Source: Lachnospiraceae bacterium
GTDB taxonomy: Bacteria; Bacillota; Clostridia; Lachnospirales; Lachnospiraceae
Assembly (NCBI GenBank): GCA_009780115.1
Contig: WRAQ01000006.1
Coordinates: 1 to 64,000 of the forward strand
Length of the DNA: 64,000 nt
Reading direction: 5' to 3'
The position numbers and the translations under genes were made by a program. Every line of letters starts with the position of its first letter. The stretch's first letter is position 1. This document shows positions 18,165 to 25,556 of the stretch, piece by piece. The notes beneath the pieces are model-generated. The model saw only the letters and a list, made by a program, of their open reading frames with translations. It had not been told where the DNA came from and made no database searches.

Positions 18165-18444
18165 AAAACGCCAAAACAGATTCAGTATGTTTCTTACAAC
18201 GTTAGTTGTTTTCATATTGCTGATTGTCGTTTCAATCGGAAGTTATTCCATGCGTGACAAATTAGCATCCTATCATGAGAGACAAGCTATGCTTGAAGAG
18301 CAAATCGCAAATGAACATGAACGCGCAAGAGAAATTGAAAATCAGGAAAAGTACACTAATACGATGAAATATGTCGAAGAAACAGCCCGCAAACGTTTAG
18401 GCCTGGTTTATGAAGGTGAAATTATTTTTCGTCAGGGTAATTAA
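18139..18444 (+). CDS. divIC: Septum formation initiator DivIC (FtsB-like)
   Basis: 101 residues: basic cytoplasmic tip, a single membrane segment (MFLTTLVVFILLIVVSIGSY), a coiled coil (KLASYHERQAMLEEQIANEH) and the conserved family end YVEETARKRLGLVYEGEIIF. It forms the DivIB-DivIC-FtsL complex at the division septum. It overlaps yabQ and ends the operon; a terminator lies 42 bp after its stop. Confidence 0.9.
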   Translation: MGRKIAYRKKRQNRFSMFLTTLVVFILLIVVSIGSYSMRDKLASYHERQAMLEEQIANEHERAREIENQEKYTNTMKYVEETARKRLGLVYEGEIIFRQGN

Positions 18445-18485
18445 ATAAATCATAAAATGATATAAATCATATTACACAAAATGAC

Positions 18486-18525
18486 AAAAACCCCAAGAGA
18501 TAAAGCTCAAAAGGGTTTTTTCTTT
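18486..18525 (+). terminator. Terminator after divIC
   Basis: AAAAACCC (18486-18493) pairs with GGGTTTTT (18513-18520), with a smaller GAG/CTC stem inside the loop, and continues into T-rich sequence. Confidence 0.75.
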
Positions 18526-18530
18526 ATTTT

Positions 18531-18758
18531 ACGCGGTTTTACGGCAAAAATTATTGATATGAAAATTATTGTACTTAAAATGCTGCTTGTCAAAACTATG
18601 GTAAATATATGGTAAAACTATGTAATGAAAGATAAAAAAAGCTAATAATACAAATTATGACATCAGAACATACAAATTTTGACAATTGCAAAAAAAAAGC
18701 ATTAATTATGGTAAAATGAGAAAAGTGTATTTTGCGGGGAATTATCTAAAAATTCTTT
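18531..18758. other. AT-rich intergenic stretch without a gene
   Basis: No open frame of note on either strand. The octamer ATGGTAAA occurs three times (around 18599, 18610 and 18709) and a TTGACA hexamer lies at 18679-18684 with only a weak TTAATT -10 partner at 18702. A short untranslated RNA starting here and ending at the hairpin at 18759-18805 is conceivable but not supported by anything further. Confidence 0.4.
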
Positions 18759-18805
18759 ATAAAGGCTGTTGCAAAACTGATTAAATAGTTGGCGGCAGCC
18801 TTTAT
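18759..18805 (-). terminator. Hairpin terminator downstream of argC
   Basis: ATAAAGGCTG (18759-18768) and CAGCCTTTAT (18796-18805) are perfect complements. On the minus strand it begins 12 bp past the argC stop and is followed by AAAGAATTTTTAG, which suits termination of argC. Confidence 0.65.
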
Positions 18806-18816
18806 TCTGCTTAAAT

Positions 18817-19764
18817 TTAAATAACCAATCCCTTATCCTCATCGTAACCTAATGCAATATTCATACATTGGACAGCAGCACCGGAAGCCCCTTTACCGAG
18901 ATTGTCGAATTGAGCGTACAAAACGATTCGCTCATCATTACCGACGGCATATATATTCAAATCATCCCGTCCGGCCATACCGTTACTGCACAAAAAATTG
19001 GAGGATATTACTTCATTTTCTGCCGGTATCACATTTATCAGCTTTGCATCATTATAAAATTCTTGATAAATATTAACAAGTTCATTTATATTACACTTCT
19101 TTAAAAACCGGTTAGTATAGAGAGGGGCAGAGACTACCATTCCCTGAAAATAATCAGCGATAACCGGGTTAAAAAGTGGTTCTTGATTCAATCCGCACAC
19201 TTTAGTCATTTCCGGAAGATGTTTGTGATTCTGCGCTAAAGCATAAAGCCTTGGTGCATCATAATCTTTAATCCGCGCCTCATTCTCATACTCGGCAATC
19301 ATACCTTTTCCGGCGCCGCTGTAACCGCTAACCGACCCAATTGTAAGCGGATAATCCGTTCCCACAATCCCCTTCGTGATAAGCGGGTAAATTAACGCAA
19401 TAAATCCGGTTGCATGACAACCCGGTACAGAAATCCTTTTTCCGGCAGCGATTCCGTTACGATGTTCTGCTGAAAGTTCCGGAAACCCATAAGACCAGCC
19501 TGATTTAGTTCGATGCGCTGTCGATGCATCAATAACAATAACATCCTCATTATCTACTATCTTAACCGATTCCCTTGCAGCTTCATCAGGCAGACAAAGA
19601 AATGTTACGTCAGATTTATTAATCAGCCGCCGCCGTTCAGCAAGATCTTTGCGTTTATCGCTGTCTATTCTTAATATCTCGATATCGTCACGTTCCTTAA
19701 AGCGGTCAAATATTTTTAGTCCCGTTGTTCCTTCACTGCCGTCAATGAAAATTTTATGTTTCAT
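18817..19764 (-). CDS. argC: N-acetyl-gamma-glutamyl-phosphate reductase, type 2
   Basis: 315 residues, the length of the short (type 2) ArgC. The NADP-binding start is KIFIDGSEGTTGLKIFDRF, the catalytic cysteine is Cys116 in SVPGCHATG, and NHKHLPEM holds the substrate-binding histidines. It reduces N-acetylglutamyl phosphate to the semialdehyde in arginine synthesis. No other arg gene is adjacent, so it is either an isolated gene or part of a dispersed pathway. AGGAGA lies before the ATG on the minus strand. Confidence 0.92.
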   Translation of the reverse strand: MKHKIFIDGSEGTTGLKIFDRFKERDDIEILRIDSDKRKDLAERRRLINKSDVTFLCLPDEAARESVKIVDNEDVIVIDASTAHRTKSGWSYGFPELSAEHRNGIAAGKRISVPGCHATGFIALIYPLITKGIVGTDYPLTIGSVSGYSGAGKGMIAEYENEARIKDYDAPRLYALAQNHKHLPEMTKVCGLNQEPLFNPVIADYFQGMVVSAPLYTNRFLKKCNINELVNIYQEFYNDAKLINVIPAENEVISSNFLCSNGMAGRDDLNIYAVGNDERIVLYAQFDNLGKGASGAAVQCMNIALGYDEDKGLVI

Positions 19765-19827
19765 ATATGTTCTCCTAAAAAATACCTATAAATTTCTTAA
19801 TAATTAGTATATCAAGAAAATAAGGAA

Positions 19828-19943
19828 TTGACAAATACTACTTTATCGTCTATATTTAATAGTGATATATCACACTTGCACAAATTTAAAGGGCTTTTAC
19901 ACACATTTGGGCATTGACTGAAAAATATGCAATTGGTATGATA
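19828..19943 (+). promoter_or_regulatory. Tandem promoters and a 12-bp palindrome before the AraC gene
   Basis: P1: TTGACA 19828-19833 and TATATT 19851-19856, spacer 17. P2: TTGACT 19915-19920 and TATGAT 19938-19943, spacer 17. GTGATATATCAC (19863-19874), a perfect palindrome, falls at the expected P1 start site and could be an operator. Confidence 0.6.
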
Positions 19944-20011
19944 AAAATGAGGAATCAAGTTGATATTATAGGGGAAATGATTAAATATACTTTATTGACG
20001 AAGGGAAAAAT

Positions 20012-20848
20012 ATGGAAAAAGAGAATATTTTAGGTTTTTCTGACAAAAAAGCAGGAAATTTAGTAGCAAGTAGCTGTGGGATATGTACAGCGGAACCACT
20101 TGAAAAGTATGGCCCGGCGATTAAGCCATATTATTTGTTCCTTTACGTTTTTAAAGGAAGCGGTGTCCTGACTATGGGCGGCAAAAAATTCAAACTGGGA
20201 AAAGGTGATGGTGCTCTTGTCTTCCCTAATGAATTAGCATCTTATCAAGCCGAGAAAAATGACCCTTGGTCCCATGCATTTATTAGTTTTAATGGAGAAA
20301 ATGCAGACGAAATTATTAGAAGTATCGGGTTAACGGTTAAAAAGCCTGTTTTCAAATCGAAGAAAATTGATGAGATTCAGCAAATTGTGAAAGAGATGAT
20401 GGCAAACAGTACTTTTGACATTAGTGCTGAGATGAGGCGGAACGGTTACTTCAGTGTCTTCATGTCACTTGTTGCTAATGGTTCGACACCTCCTTCGAAA
20501 AGTAAAGCTGACCGTATCGAAAATTATGTAAGCAAAGCAGTTGACTTTATTAAAAGTAATTACTGCGACCCGATCAAAATTACTGATGTAGCCGAATATG
20601 TCTGTATTAACCGGAGTTATCTTTATACTCTGTTTATGAGTACACTTGATGTTTCACCGCATCAGTTCCTCTCAGATTATCGGATTTCCAAAGCTTGTGA
20701 GCTGCTGGAAACTACCAATACCTCAATCGAAAGCGTTGCACTGTCTTGCGGGTATATGGATTCCTTAGTTTTCACAAAAGCATTTAAGCAAGTGAAAGGT
20801 TTGTCGCCCTCAATATATCGTAAGGCAGCAAGGGCGGAGAAAGCATAG
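20012..20848 (+). CDS. AraC family transcriptional regulator
   Basis: 278 residues: an N-terminal cupin-like ligand domain (YYLFLYVFKGSGVLTMGGKK, then GDGALVFPNE) and a C-terminal AraC double helix-turn-helix (ADYVCINRSYLYTLF-type first helix pair, then CELLETTNTSIESVALSCGY and FTKAFKQVKGLSPSIYRK). The cupin usually binds a sugar. No sugar transport or catabolic genes adjoin, so the target is unknown. It has tandem promoters and a strong terminator, so it is monocistronic. Confidence 0.88.
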   Translation: MEKENILGFSDKKAGNLVASSCGICTAEPLEKYGPAIKPYYLFLYVFKGSGVLTMGGKKFKLGKGDGALVFPNELASYQAEKNDPWSHAFISFNGENADEIIRSIGLTVKKPVFKSKKIDEIQQIVKEMMANSTFDISAEMRRNGYFSVFMSLVANGSTPPSKSKADRIENYVSKAVDFIKSNYCDPIKITDVAEYVCINRSYLYTLFMSTLDVSPHQFLSDYRISKACELLETTNTSIESVALSCGYMDSLVFTKAFKQVKGLSPSIYRKAARAEKA

Positions 20849-20888
20849 CAAAAGATTAGCTATTTACTTATGGTTGATTACCATATAT

Positions 20889-20920
20889 AATAAAACAAGC
20901 ACGAAAGTGCTTGTTTTATT
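20889..20920. terminator. Strong bidirectional hairpin after the AraC gene
   Basis: A perfect 14-bp stem, AATAAAACAAGCAC (20889-20902) with its complement (20907-20920), closed by a GAAA tetraloop. The A- and T-flanks make it work in both directions. It ends only 20 nt before the start codon of the next gene, so it may also act on that gene as an attenuator-like element. Confidence 0.85.
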
Positions 20921-20939
20921 TATTACTAAAGGAGAATAT

Positions 20940-22127
20940 ATGATATCACAACAATACAAAAACATGCTAACAGGGAAATCGGTAATCCGTGAACTTGCAG
21001 AATTTGCAAGCGCCCGCGGCAAAGAAATCGGTTATGATAATGTCTTTGACTATAGCCTGGGTAATCCCTCTGTCCCCGCACCTCCGAAATTTGCGGAAGC
21101 TATGATTGAGTTACTGCAAACTAAATCTTCGCGGGAACTCCATGGTTATAGCCCGAGCCTGGGCATCCAAACAGTCAGGGATAAAGTCGCTGCTTCTTTA
21201 AATCAACGCTTTAATATGAATTATACCGCCAATCATATTTTTATGACTTCGGCCGCCGCAAGTGCCTTGGCTCATGCAGTCCGCTTAGTCACCGGCCCTG
21301 GCGATGAAATATTAACTTTTGCCCCTTTCTTTCCGGAATACAATCCCTATATAAATCTAACCGGGGCTGAACTTAAGGTAGTTCCGGCCGAAACGGACGG
21401 CTTTCAAATCAATTTTGAACAGCTTGAGCAAATGCTGAATGAAAAAGTGATGGCAGTATTAATAAATACCCCTAACAACCCCTCAGGTGTTGTTTATACC
21501 TCGGCGACCTTAAAAAAACTAGCTGATTTATTATCTGCAAAGCAAAAAGAATACGGCCATGATATTTTCCTTATTTCTGATGAACCATATCGGGAAATTA
21601 TATTTAACGGTGTAGAATCACCATATGTTTCCTCATTTTATGATAACAGCATTTCTTGTTATTCCTACTCAAAGTCCCTTTCCCTTCCTGGTGAGCGGAT
21701 AGGTTATTTAGCTGTAAACCCGGCTTGTACCGATGCGGATTTGTTTGTACCGATGTGCGGCCAAATATCCCGCGGTATTGGCCATAATTGCCCGGCTTCG
21801 ATTATGCAGCTTGCAATTGCGGAAGTCCTTGATATTACTTCTGATATTAGTATTTATGAAACGAATATGAATTTAATTTATAATGAACTTAAATCCCTTG
21901 GTTTTAATGTAACGAAGCCGGGCGGCACATTCTATATTCTTCCTAAGGCGCTAGAGGAAGATGCCGCCGCTTTTTGCCGGAAAGCACTGAAATATGACCT
22001 TATCCTGGTCCCGTCCGATAGCTTCGGTTGCCCCGGATACTTTAGAATGGCCTATTGTATTGATACCGAAAAAGTAAAACGTTCCCTCCCGGTATTTAAG
22101 CGCTTTGTAGAAGAAACATATCAATAA
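20940..22127 (+). CDS. Pyridoxal-phosphate-dependent aminotransferase, class I/II
   Basis: Start ATG 20940 has AAAGGAGA in front; the earlier ATG 20874 precedes a terminator hairpin. The product (395 aa) has all class I fold residues: Asn180 in NTPNNPSG, Asp214 in SDEPY, PLP-lysine Lys245 in SYSKSLSLPGERIGY. It transfers amino groups between amino and keto acids; the substrate cannot be told, although related proteins are annotated as aspartate/aromatic aminotransferases. It stands between the AraC gene and uppP. Confidence 0.85.
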   Translation: MISQQYKNMLTGKSVIRELAEFASARGKEIGYDNVFDYSLGNPSVPAPPKFAEAMIELLQTKSSRELHGYSPSLGIQTVRDKVAASLNQRFNMNYTANHIFMTSAAASALAHAVRLVTGPGDEILTFAPFFPEYNPYINLTGAELKVVPAETDGFQINFEQLEQMLNEKVMAVLINTPNNPSGVVYTSATLKKLADLLSAKQKEYGHDIFLISDEPYREIIFNGVESPYVSSFYDNSISCYSYSKSLSLPGERIGYLAVNPACTDADLFVPMCGQISRGIGHNCPASIMQLAIAEVLDITSDISIYETNMNLIYNELKSLGFNVTKPGGTFYILPKALEEDAAAFCRKALKYDLILVPSDSFGCPGYFRMAYCIDTEKVKRSLPVFKRFVEETYQ

Positions 22128-22178
22128 TGGTATAAAAAAAGGCTTGGCTACATAAATTTGACTTGAAAGGAAATTATT

Positions 22179-23009
22179 ATGTCTAATATTATTAAATCAA
22201 TTATCTTCGGAATTGTCCAAGGTATTACCGAATGGCTTCCGATATCAAGTACCGGCCATATGATTCTAGTTGAAGAGTTTATTCAATTCACCGATATAAC
22301 TCCGCGCTTCTGGGAAATGTTTTTGGTAGTAATTCAATTTGCTTCTATTTTGGCAGTTGTGATTCTTTTTTGGTCAAAGATTTTTCCTTTTGGTAAAAAA
22401 GAAAATAGCGGAGCTTTCTATATTAAGAAAGAAATTATCTCATTGTGGCTGAAAGTTCTTGTTGCATGTATCCCTGCTGCTGTGATAGGTACTTTATTTG
22501 ATGATGTTTTCGAAAGGCTTTTCTATAATTCGGTTAGCGTTTCGATAGTTTTGATTTTGTTTGGGATAGCTTTTATTATAATCGAAAACCGGAATAAAAA
22601 CCGTACCCCTAAGATAACTTCATTGGCCGAAATCACCTATTACACAGCGATGATTATTGGTTTTTTCCAGTTAATAGCGGCAATTTTTCCCGGCACTTCC
22701 CGTTCCGGTGCGACGATAATCGGCGCATTATTAATTGGTGTCTCCCGTACCATTGCTGCAGAATTTACCTTTGTCCTTGCGATTCCGGTGATGGCCGGGG
22801 CCAGTTTGCTGAAGTTGCTTCGGTTTGGGTTCTCATTTACCGGCACGGAAGCGGCGATTCTTATCACTGGTATGGTGACAGCGTTTATCGTTTCGCTGGT
22901 GGTGATTCGCTTTTTGCTTAGTTATATAAGGAAGAATGATTTCAAGATTTTTGGTTATTACCGAATCGCCCTCGGTATTTTAGTTCTCGGTTATTTTTTG
23001 CTGGTTTAA
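22179..23009 (+). CDS. uppP: Undecaprenyl-diphosphatase UppP (BacA)
   Basis: 276 residues, highly hydrophobic, with the two signature regions of the family: GIVQGITEWLPISSTGHMIL near the N-terminus and PGTSRSGATI in the middle, each contributing to the active site. It dephosphorylates undecaprenyl pyrophosphate to recycle the carrier lipid for cell-wall synthesis and can give bacitracin tolerance. GAAAGGAAA precedes the ATG. Confidence 0.95.
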   Translation: MSNIIKSIIFGIVQGITEWLPISSTGHMILVEEFIQFTDITPRFWEMFLVVIQFASILAVVILFWSKIFPFGKKENSGAFYIKKEIISLWLKVLVACIPAAVIGTLFDDVFERLFYNSVSVSIVLILFGIAFIIIENRNKNRTPKITSLAEITYYTAMIIGFFQLIAAIFPGTSRSGATIIGALLIGVSRTIAAEFTFVLAIPVMAGASLLKLLRFGFSFTGTEAAILITGMVTAFIVSLVVIRFLLSYIRKNDFKIFGYYRIALGILVLGYFLLV

Positions 23010-23032
23010 CCTACGCTTTTTTCAATTTGAGG

Positions 23033-23061
23033 TTGACATTTATATAGAAGAATAGTAGACT
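23033..23061 (+). promoter_or_regulatory. Promoter of the DUF6465 gene
   Basis: TTGACA (23033-23038) and TAGACT (23056-23061), spacer 17, located 64 bp before the start codon. Confidence 0.65.
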
Positions 23062-23124
23062 AATTGCGAGATTAGCTAAAAAATACTTATAATTTATTAA
23101 TAGTTGTGTTGGAAGGAGTCTGAA

Positions 23125-23586
23125 ATGGCAGAGGAAAAAAAAATTAGTGTCACATCACCGACAGCAAGTGAAGCAAAAGTAACGGCAAAAGCCGCCCCTA
23201 TTAAAAAAGAAGTAGCAGTAAAGAAAGAAACTGCGCCCAAGAAACCGGCAGCAAAAAAAGAGGCCGCGCCCAAAAAGCCGGCAGTAGTGAAAGAAGCCGC
23301 CCCGAAAAAGCCGGCGGCAAAAAAACCAGCCGCCCCCAAGAAACCGACCGCGAAAACAACAAGCGCCAGAGCCGTTGCGGTTAAAAAGAGTGAAGTAGTA
23401 AAAGTTGAATTTAACGGCAAATCTTATACCCAAGATGATTTACTTAAGAGTGCAAGGGATGTTTGGCAGTATGACATCGGCAAAAAAGCCGCTGACCTTA
23501 AAAGCATCGAACTTTACGTCAAACCGGAAGAAGAAAGAGCCTATTACGTTTTTAATAATGACATTACCGGAAGTTTTGCGATTTAA
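23125..23586 (+). CDS. Histone-H1-like Lys/Ala/Pro-rich protein with DUF6465 domain
   Basis: ATG 23125 follows GGAAGGAG. The product (153 aa) has a disordered N-terminal half of lysine, alanine and proline repeats (units such as APKKPAAKKEAAPKKPA), resembling eukaryotic H1 tails, and a C-terminal globular domain from about residue 93 (VVKVEFNGKSYTQDDLLKSA, then ELYVKPEEERAYYVFNN). The latter is DUF6465, found in Lachnospiraceae-type Clostridia. DNA or RNA binding through the basic tail is likely but unproven. It has its own promoter and terminator. Confidence 0.75.
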   Translation: MAEEKKISVTSPTASEAKVTAKAAPIKKEVAVKKETAPKKPAAKKEAAPKKPAVVKEAAPKKPAAKKPAAPKKPTAKTTSARAVAVKKSEVVKVEFNGKSYTQDDLLKSARDVWQYDIGKKAADLKSIELYVKPEEERAYYVFNNDITGSFAI

Positions 23587-23610
23587 TATTATCTGAATGA
23601 TAAAATAAAA

Positions 23611-23640
23611 AAGAAGCTATCACAGATAGCTTCTTTTTTA
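23611..23640 (+). terminator. Terminator of the DUF6465 gene
   Basis: AAGAAGCTATC (23611-23621) and GATAGCTTCTT (23625-23635) with a 3-nt loop and a T-tail. It also separates the Agr locus from upstream transcription. Confidence 0.92.
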
Positions 23641-23666
23641 TAGATTATACGCAAAATCCTTGCAAG

Positions 23667-23706
23667 TTATCACAAAAACCGATTAATTATCACAAAAATC
23701 TTGTAT
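23667..23706 (+). promoter_or_regulatory. AgrA-type direct repeats and -35 of the agrB promoter
   Basis: TTATCACAAAAA occurs at 23667-23678 and 23687-23698, a period of exactly 20 bp. TTGTAT at 23701-23706 starts 14 nt after the start of the second repeat. The same layout is seen before agrD (minus strand) and loaP. The -10 is poor here (TAAGCT or AAGCTA near 23724), which fits activator dependence. The LytTR regulator of this locus is the natural binder. Confidence 0.7.
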
Positions 23707-23782
23707 AGCTATTATATTGTATTAAGCTAAATAATAGAAAACCGGCTTAATCTATTTTAATAATTGAAGGAGGAAAATTTTC

Positions 23783-24358
23783 ATGGTAACAAAAACCGCT
23801 TTATCAACTGCTAAATATTTTGCAAATAGGAATTTTTACAAAAATGATGAGGTTGATATTTATAAATATGGCTTTGAACTATTATTTTCAACAATCCTTA
23901 ATACTTTAAGCATAATGATTATCTCTTTGTATATGAATATCTTTATTGAAGGAATATTGTTTTTATTTGCAGTAGTCTCATTGAGAATAACTGCAGGAGG
24001 ATACCATGCAAAAGGTCATTGGTCATGTTTTCTTGTAAACAACATAACTTATTTGATATTTGCTGTTCTATTAAAATATTTATTAGCTGACTATCTTTTA
24101 TATTACACTTTATTATCAGTTATAACAGCATCTACTATTATTTGGTTTTTGGCTCCTATCGAAGCGAAAAATAAACCACTTAGCGATAGGAAAAAAGCAA
24201 AGGTAAGAACAGCAAGCCTTGTTATAGCTTTAATAAATATAATACTTGTATTAGTTTTCATTTCAATAAATCTAACTGAAACATTTATTGCTTATTATAT
24301 TTCGGGTATGCTTGCAGCAAGTATATCTTTAATAGCGGCAAAGATTTTATATAAATAA
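23783..24358 (+). CDS. agrB: Agr-type pheromone-processing membrane peptidase AgrB
   Basis: 191 residues with several membrane segments. The catalytic pair of AgrB is visible as His75 and Cys82 in ITAGGYHAKGHWSC, matching His77 and Cys84 of the staphylococcal protein. AgrB cuts the C-terminal tail from AgrD and forms the thiolactone ring. AGGAGG precedes the ATG. Its substrate gene is not downstream in the usual order but lies convergently on the minus strand at 24445-24597. Confidence 0.9.
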   Translation: MVTKTALSTAKYFANRNFYKNDEVDIYKYGFELLFSTILNTLSIMIISLYMNIFIEGILFLFAVVSLRITAGGYHAKGHWSCFLVNNITYLIFAVLLKYLLADYLLYYTLLSVITASTIIWFLAPIEAKNKPLSDRKKAKVRTASLVIALINIILVLVFISINLTETFIAYYISGMLAASISLIAAKILYK

Positions 24359-24365
24359 AGCATGC

Positions 24366-24410
24366 AAAACACAAGTCAAATTAAGTTTTATCAATTTTGG
24401 CTTGTGTTTT
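24366..24410. terminator. Bidirectional terminator between agrB and agrD
   Basis: A 15-pair stem (one T-G pair) joins 24366-24380 with 24396-24410, loop 15 nt. It sits exactly between the two convergent genes and supports their being separate units. Confidence 0.8.
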
Positions 24411-24444
24411 CATTACTATTTTAGCTAATTAAATTAGATACCCA

Positions 24445-24597
24445 TCATCTTTCAAATTTCATTAAACCTTCCGGTATATCTGGCTGATGCGACATATAAA
24501 AACAAGTTGCAGTTATAGACGAGGCAGCAATTAAAAATGCCAGCGCAGGAATTACCCTCATAATATTCCTATGTAGTTTTAATAGTGTTTTCCTCAT
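24445..24597 (-). CDS. agrD: Cyclic-lactone autoinducer precursor AgrD
   Basis: A 50-codon gene on the minus strand with AGGAGG at 24606-24611. The peptide has the AgrD plan: a basic amphipathic N-terminus (MRKTLLKLHRNIMRVIPALA), a hydrophobic stretch, the core TATCFYMS and the acidic-proline tail HQPDIPEGLMKF. Counting from Cys32, the tail proline falls at +10, as in Staphylococcus aureus AgrD, which places the thiolactone between Cys32 and Ser36 (ring C-F-Y-M-S). It has its own promoter with AgrA-type repeats and ends at the shared terminator. Being short, it is easily missed. Confidence 0.88.
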   Translation of the reverse strand: MRKTLLKLHRNIMRVIPALAFLIAASSITATCFYMSHQPDIPEGLMKFER

Positions 24598-24644
24598 AGT
24601 CTAATCCTCCTTTAATATTGTGAATAGTAACTTTTACTAGCTCA

Positions 24645-24706
24645 AACATATCAATTAAAATCAAAATTTTCAATCCATATGTGATAACTGCTTAGTTTTG
24701 GTGATA
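24645..24706 (-). promoter_or_regulatory. agrD promoter with AgrA-type direct repeats (minus strand)
   Basis: On the minus strand TATCAC lies at 24706-24701 and 24686-24681, period 20. TTGAAA (24673-24668) is the -35 and TATGTT (24650-24645) the -10, spacer 17. The -35 starts 14 nt after the start of the proximal repeat, exactly as at the agrB and loaP promoters. Confidence 0.75.
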
Positions 24707-24774
24707 TTTGACAGGATATGAGTTTGACCGGAAAATTTTGTTTACAAGCTTTCAACACACTTGAAAATAACAAC

Positions 24775-24805
24775 TTGACTTATTTCAAATTAATGATAAT
24801 ATACT
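24775..24805 (+). promoter_or_regulatory. Candidate promoter of the regulator-kinase pair
   Basis: TTGACT at 24775-24780 with AATATA (24798-24803, spacer 17) or TATACT (24800-24805, spacer 19). No TATCAC repeats are present in plus orientation here, so the sensing genes appear to be under separate control. Confidence 0.5.
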
Positions 24806-24862
24806 AATATAGACTATTATTAATGTTAGAGTATGACATTAAACACTAAGGATAGGAAGAAG

Positions 24863-25552
24863 ATGAAAATTGCTATTTGTGATGATGAAAAGAAAGATAG
24901 AAAAGTCATTAAATCGCACATTAAAACTCATCATGCCGAGCATACTATTGTCGAGTTTACTTGTGCAAACCAGCTATTGGAACAATTAAATAGTGGCGAG
25001 CATTTTGATTTGCTCTTTCTTGATGTCCAAATGCCAGACTCTGATGGTTGGGAAATAGCAAAATTATTAAAAGAATCTAAAATTAAAACATATATAGCTA
25101 TGGTAACGATTTTAAGAGATTATATGTGTAAGTGTTTTGACCGCGTGGATTGGTTTACTCCAAAACCTGCATCTGAAGAAGATATTCATACAATTCTTAA
25201 TTCAGCTTACAAAAAACTATTTCCGATGGTCTTAAACTTCAGGTCTGAAAAAATATCTCTGGAGTTGACAGCCCCTGAGATATGGTACATAGAAGTCAAG
25301 ATTAATAATATCTATATATATACAATTAACAATGTTTACAGAATGCGCAAACCCCTCAAAGAAATTAAGAAACAGCTTTACGCATTTTCTTTTTTCGTTC
25401 AGTCACATCAAAGTTTCATCATTAATCTCGAACATTATCATAAATTATGCGGGAATGAAATTATTCTAAAAAATGGCTGCCGTATTCCTCTTTCAAGAGC
25501 TCATAGAGAGACTTTTTTCAACTCATTAGCTGATTTCATCAAAGGGAATTAA
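24863..25552 (+). CDS. agrA: AgrA-like LytTR response regulator
   Basis: Start taken at ATG 24863 (AGGAAGAAG just before); ATG 24833 is possible. The 229-residue product has a receiver domain with the acidic pair in ICDDEK, phosphoacceptor Asp54 in LLFLDVQMP and the lysine in FTPKPA, then a LytTR DNA-binding domain from about residue 125 (WYIEVKINNIYIYTINNVYR, then FVQSHQSFIINLEHY). LytTR regulators bind direct repeats about two helical turns apart, which matches the three repeat pairs in this locus. It comes before its kinase, opposite to the staphylococcal order. Confidence 0.88.
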   Translation: MKIAICDDEKKDRKVIKSHIKTHHAEHTIVEFTCANQLLEQLNSGEHFDLLFLDVQMPDSDGWEIAKLLKESKIKTYIAMVTILRDYMCKCFDRVDWFTPKPASEEDIHTILNSAYKKLFPMVLNFRSEKISLELTAPEIWYIEVKINNIYIYTINNVYRMRKPLKEIKKQLYAFSFFVQSHQSFIINLEHYHKLCGNEIILKNGCRIPLSRAHRETFFNSLADFIKGN

Positions 25553-25556
25553 AAAT

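Noticed and set aside
19863-19874. TATCAC within the palindrome before the AraC gene as another AgrA site
   Set aside because: It is an inverted, not direct, repeat and far from the Agr locus; it is better seen as an operator for another regulator.
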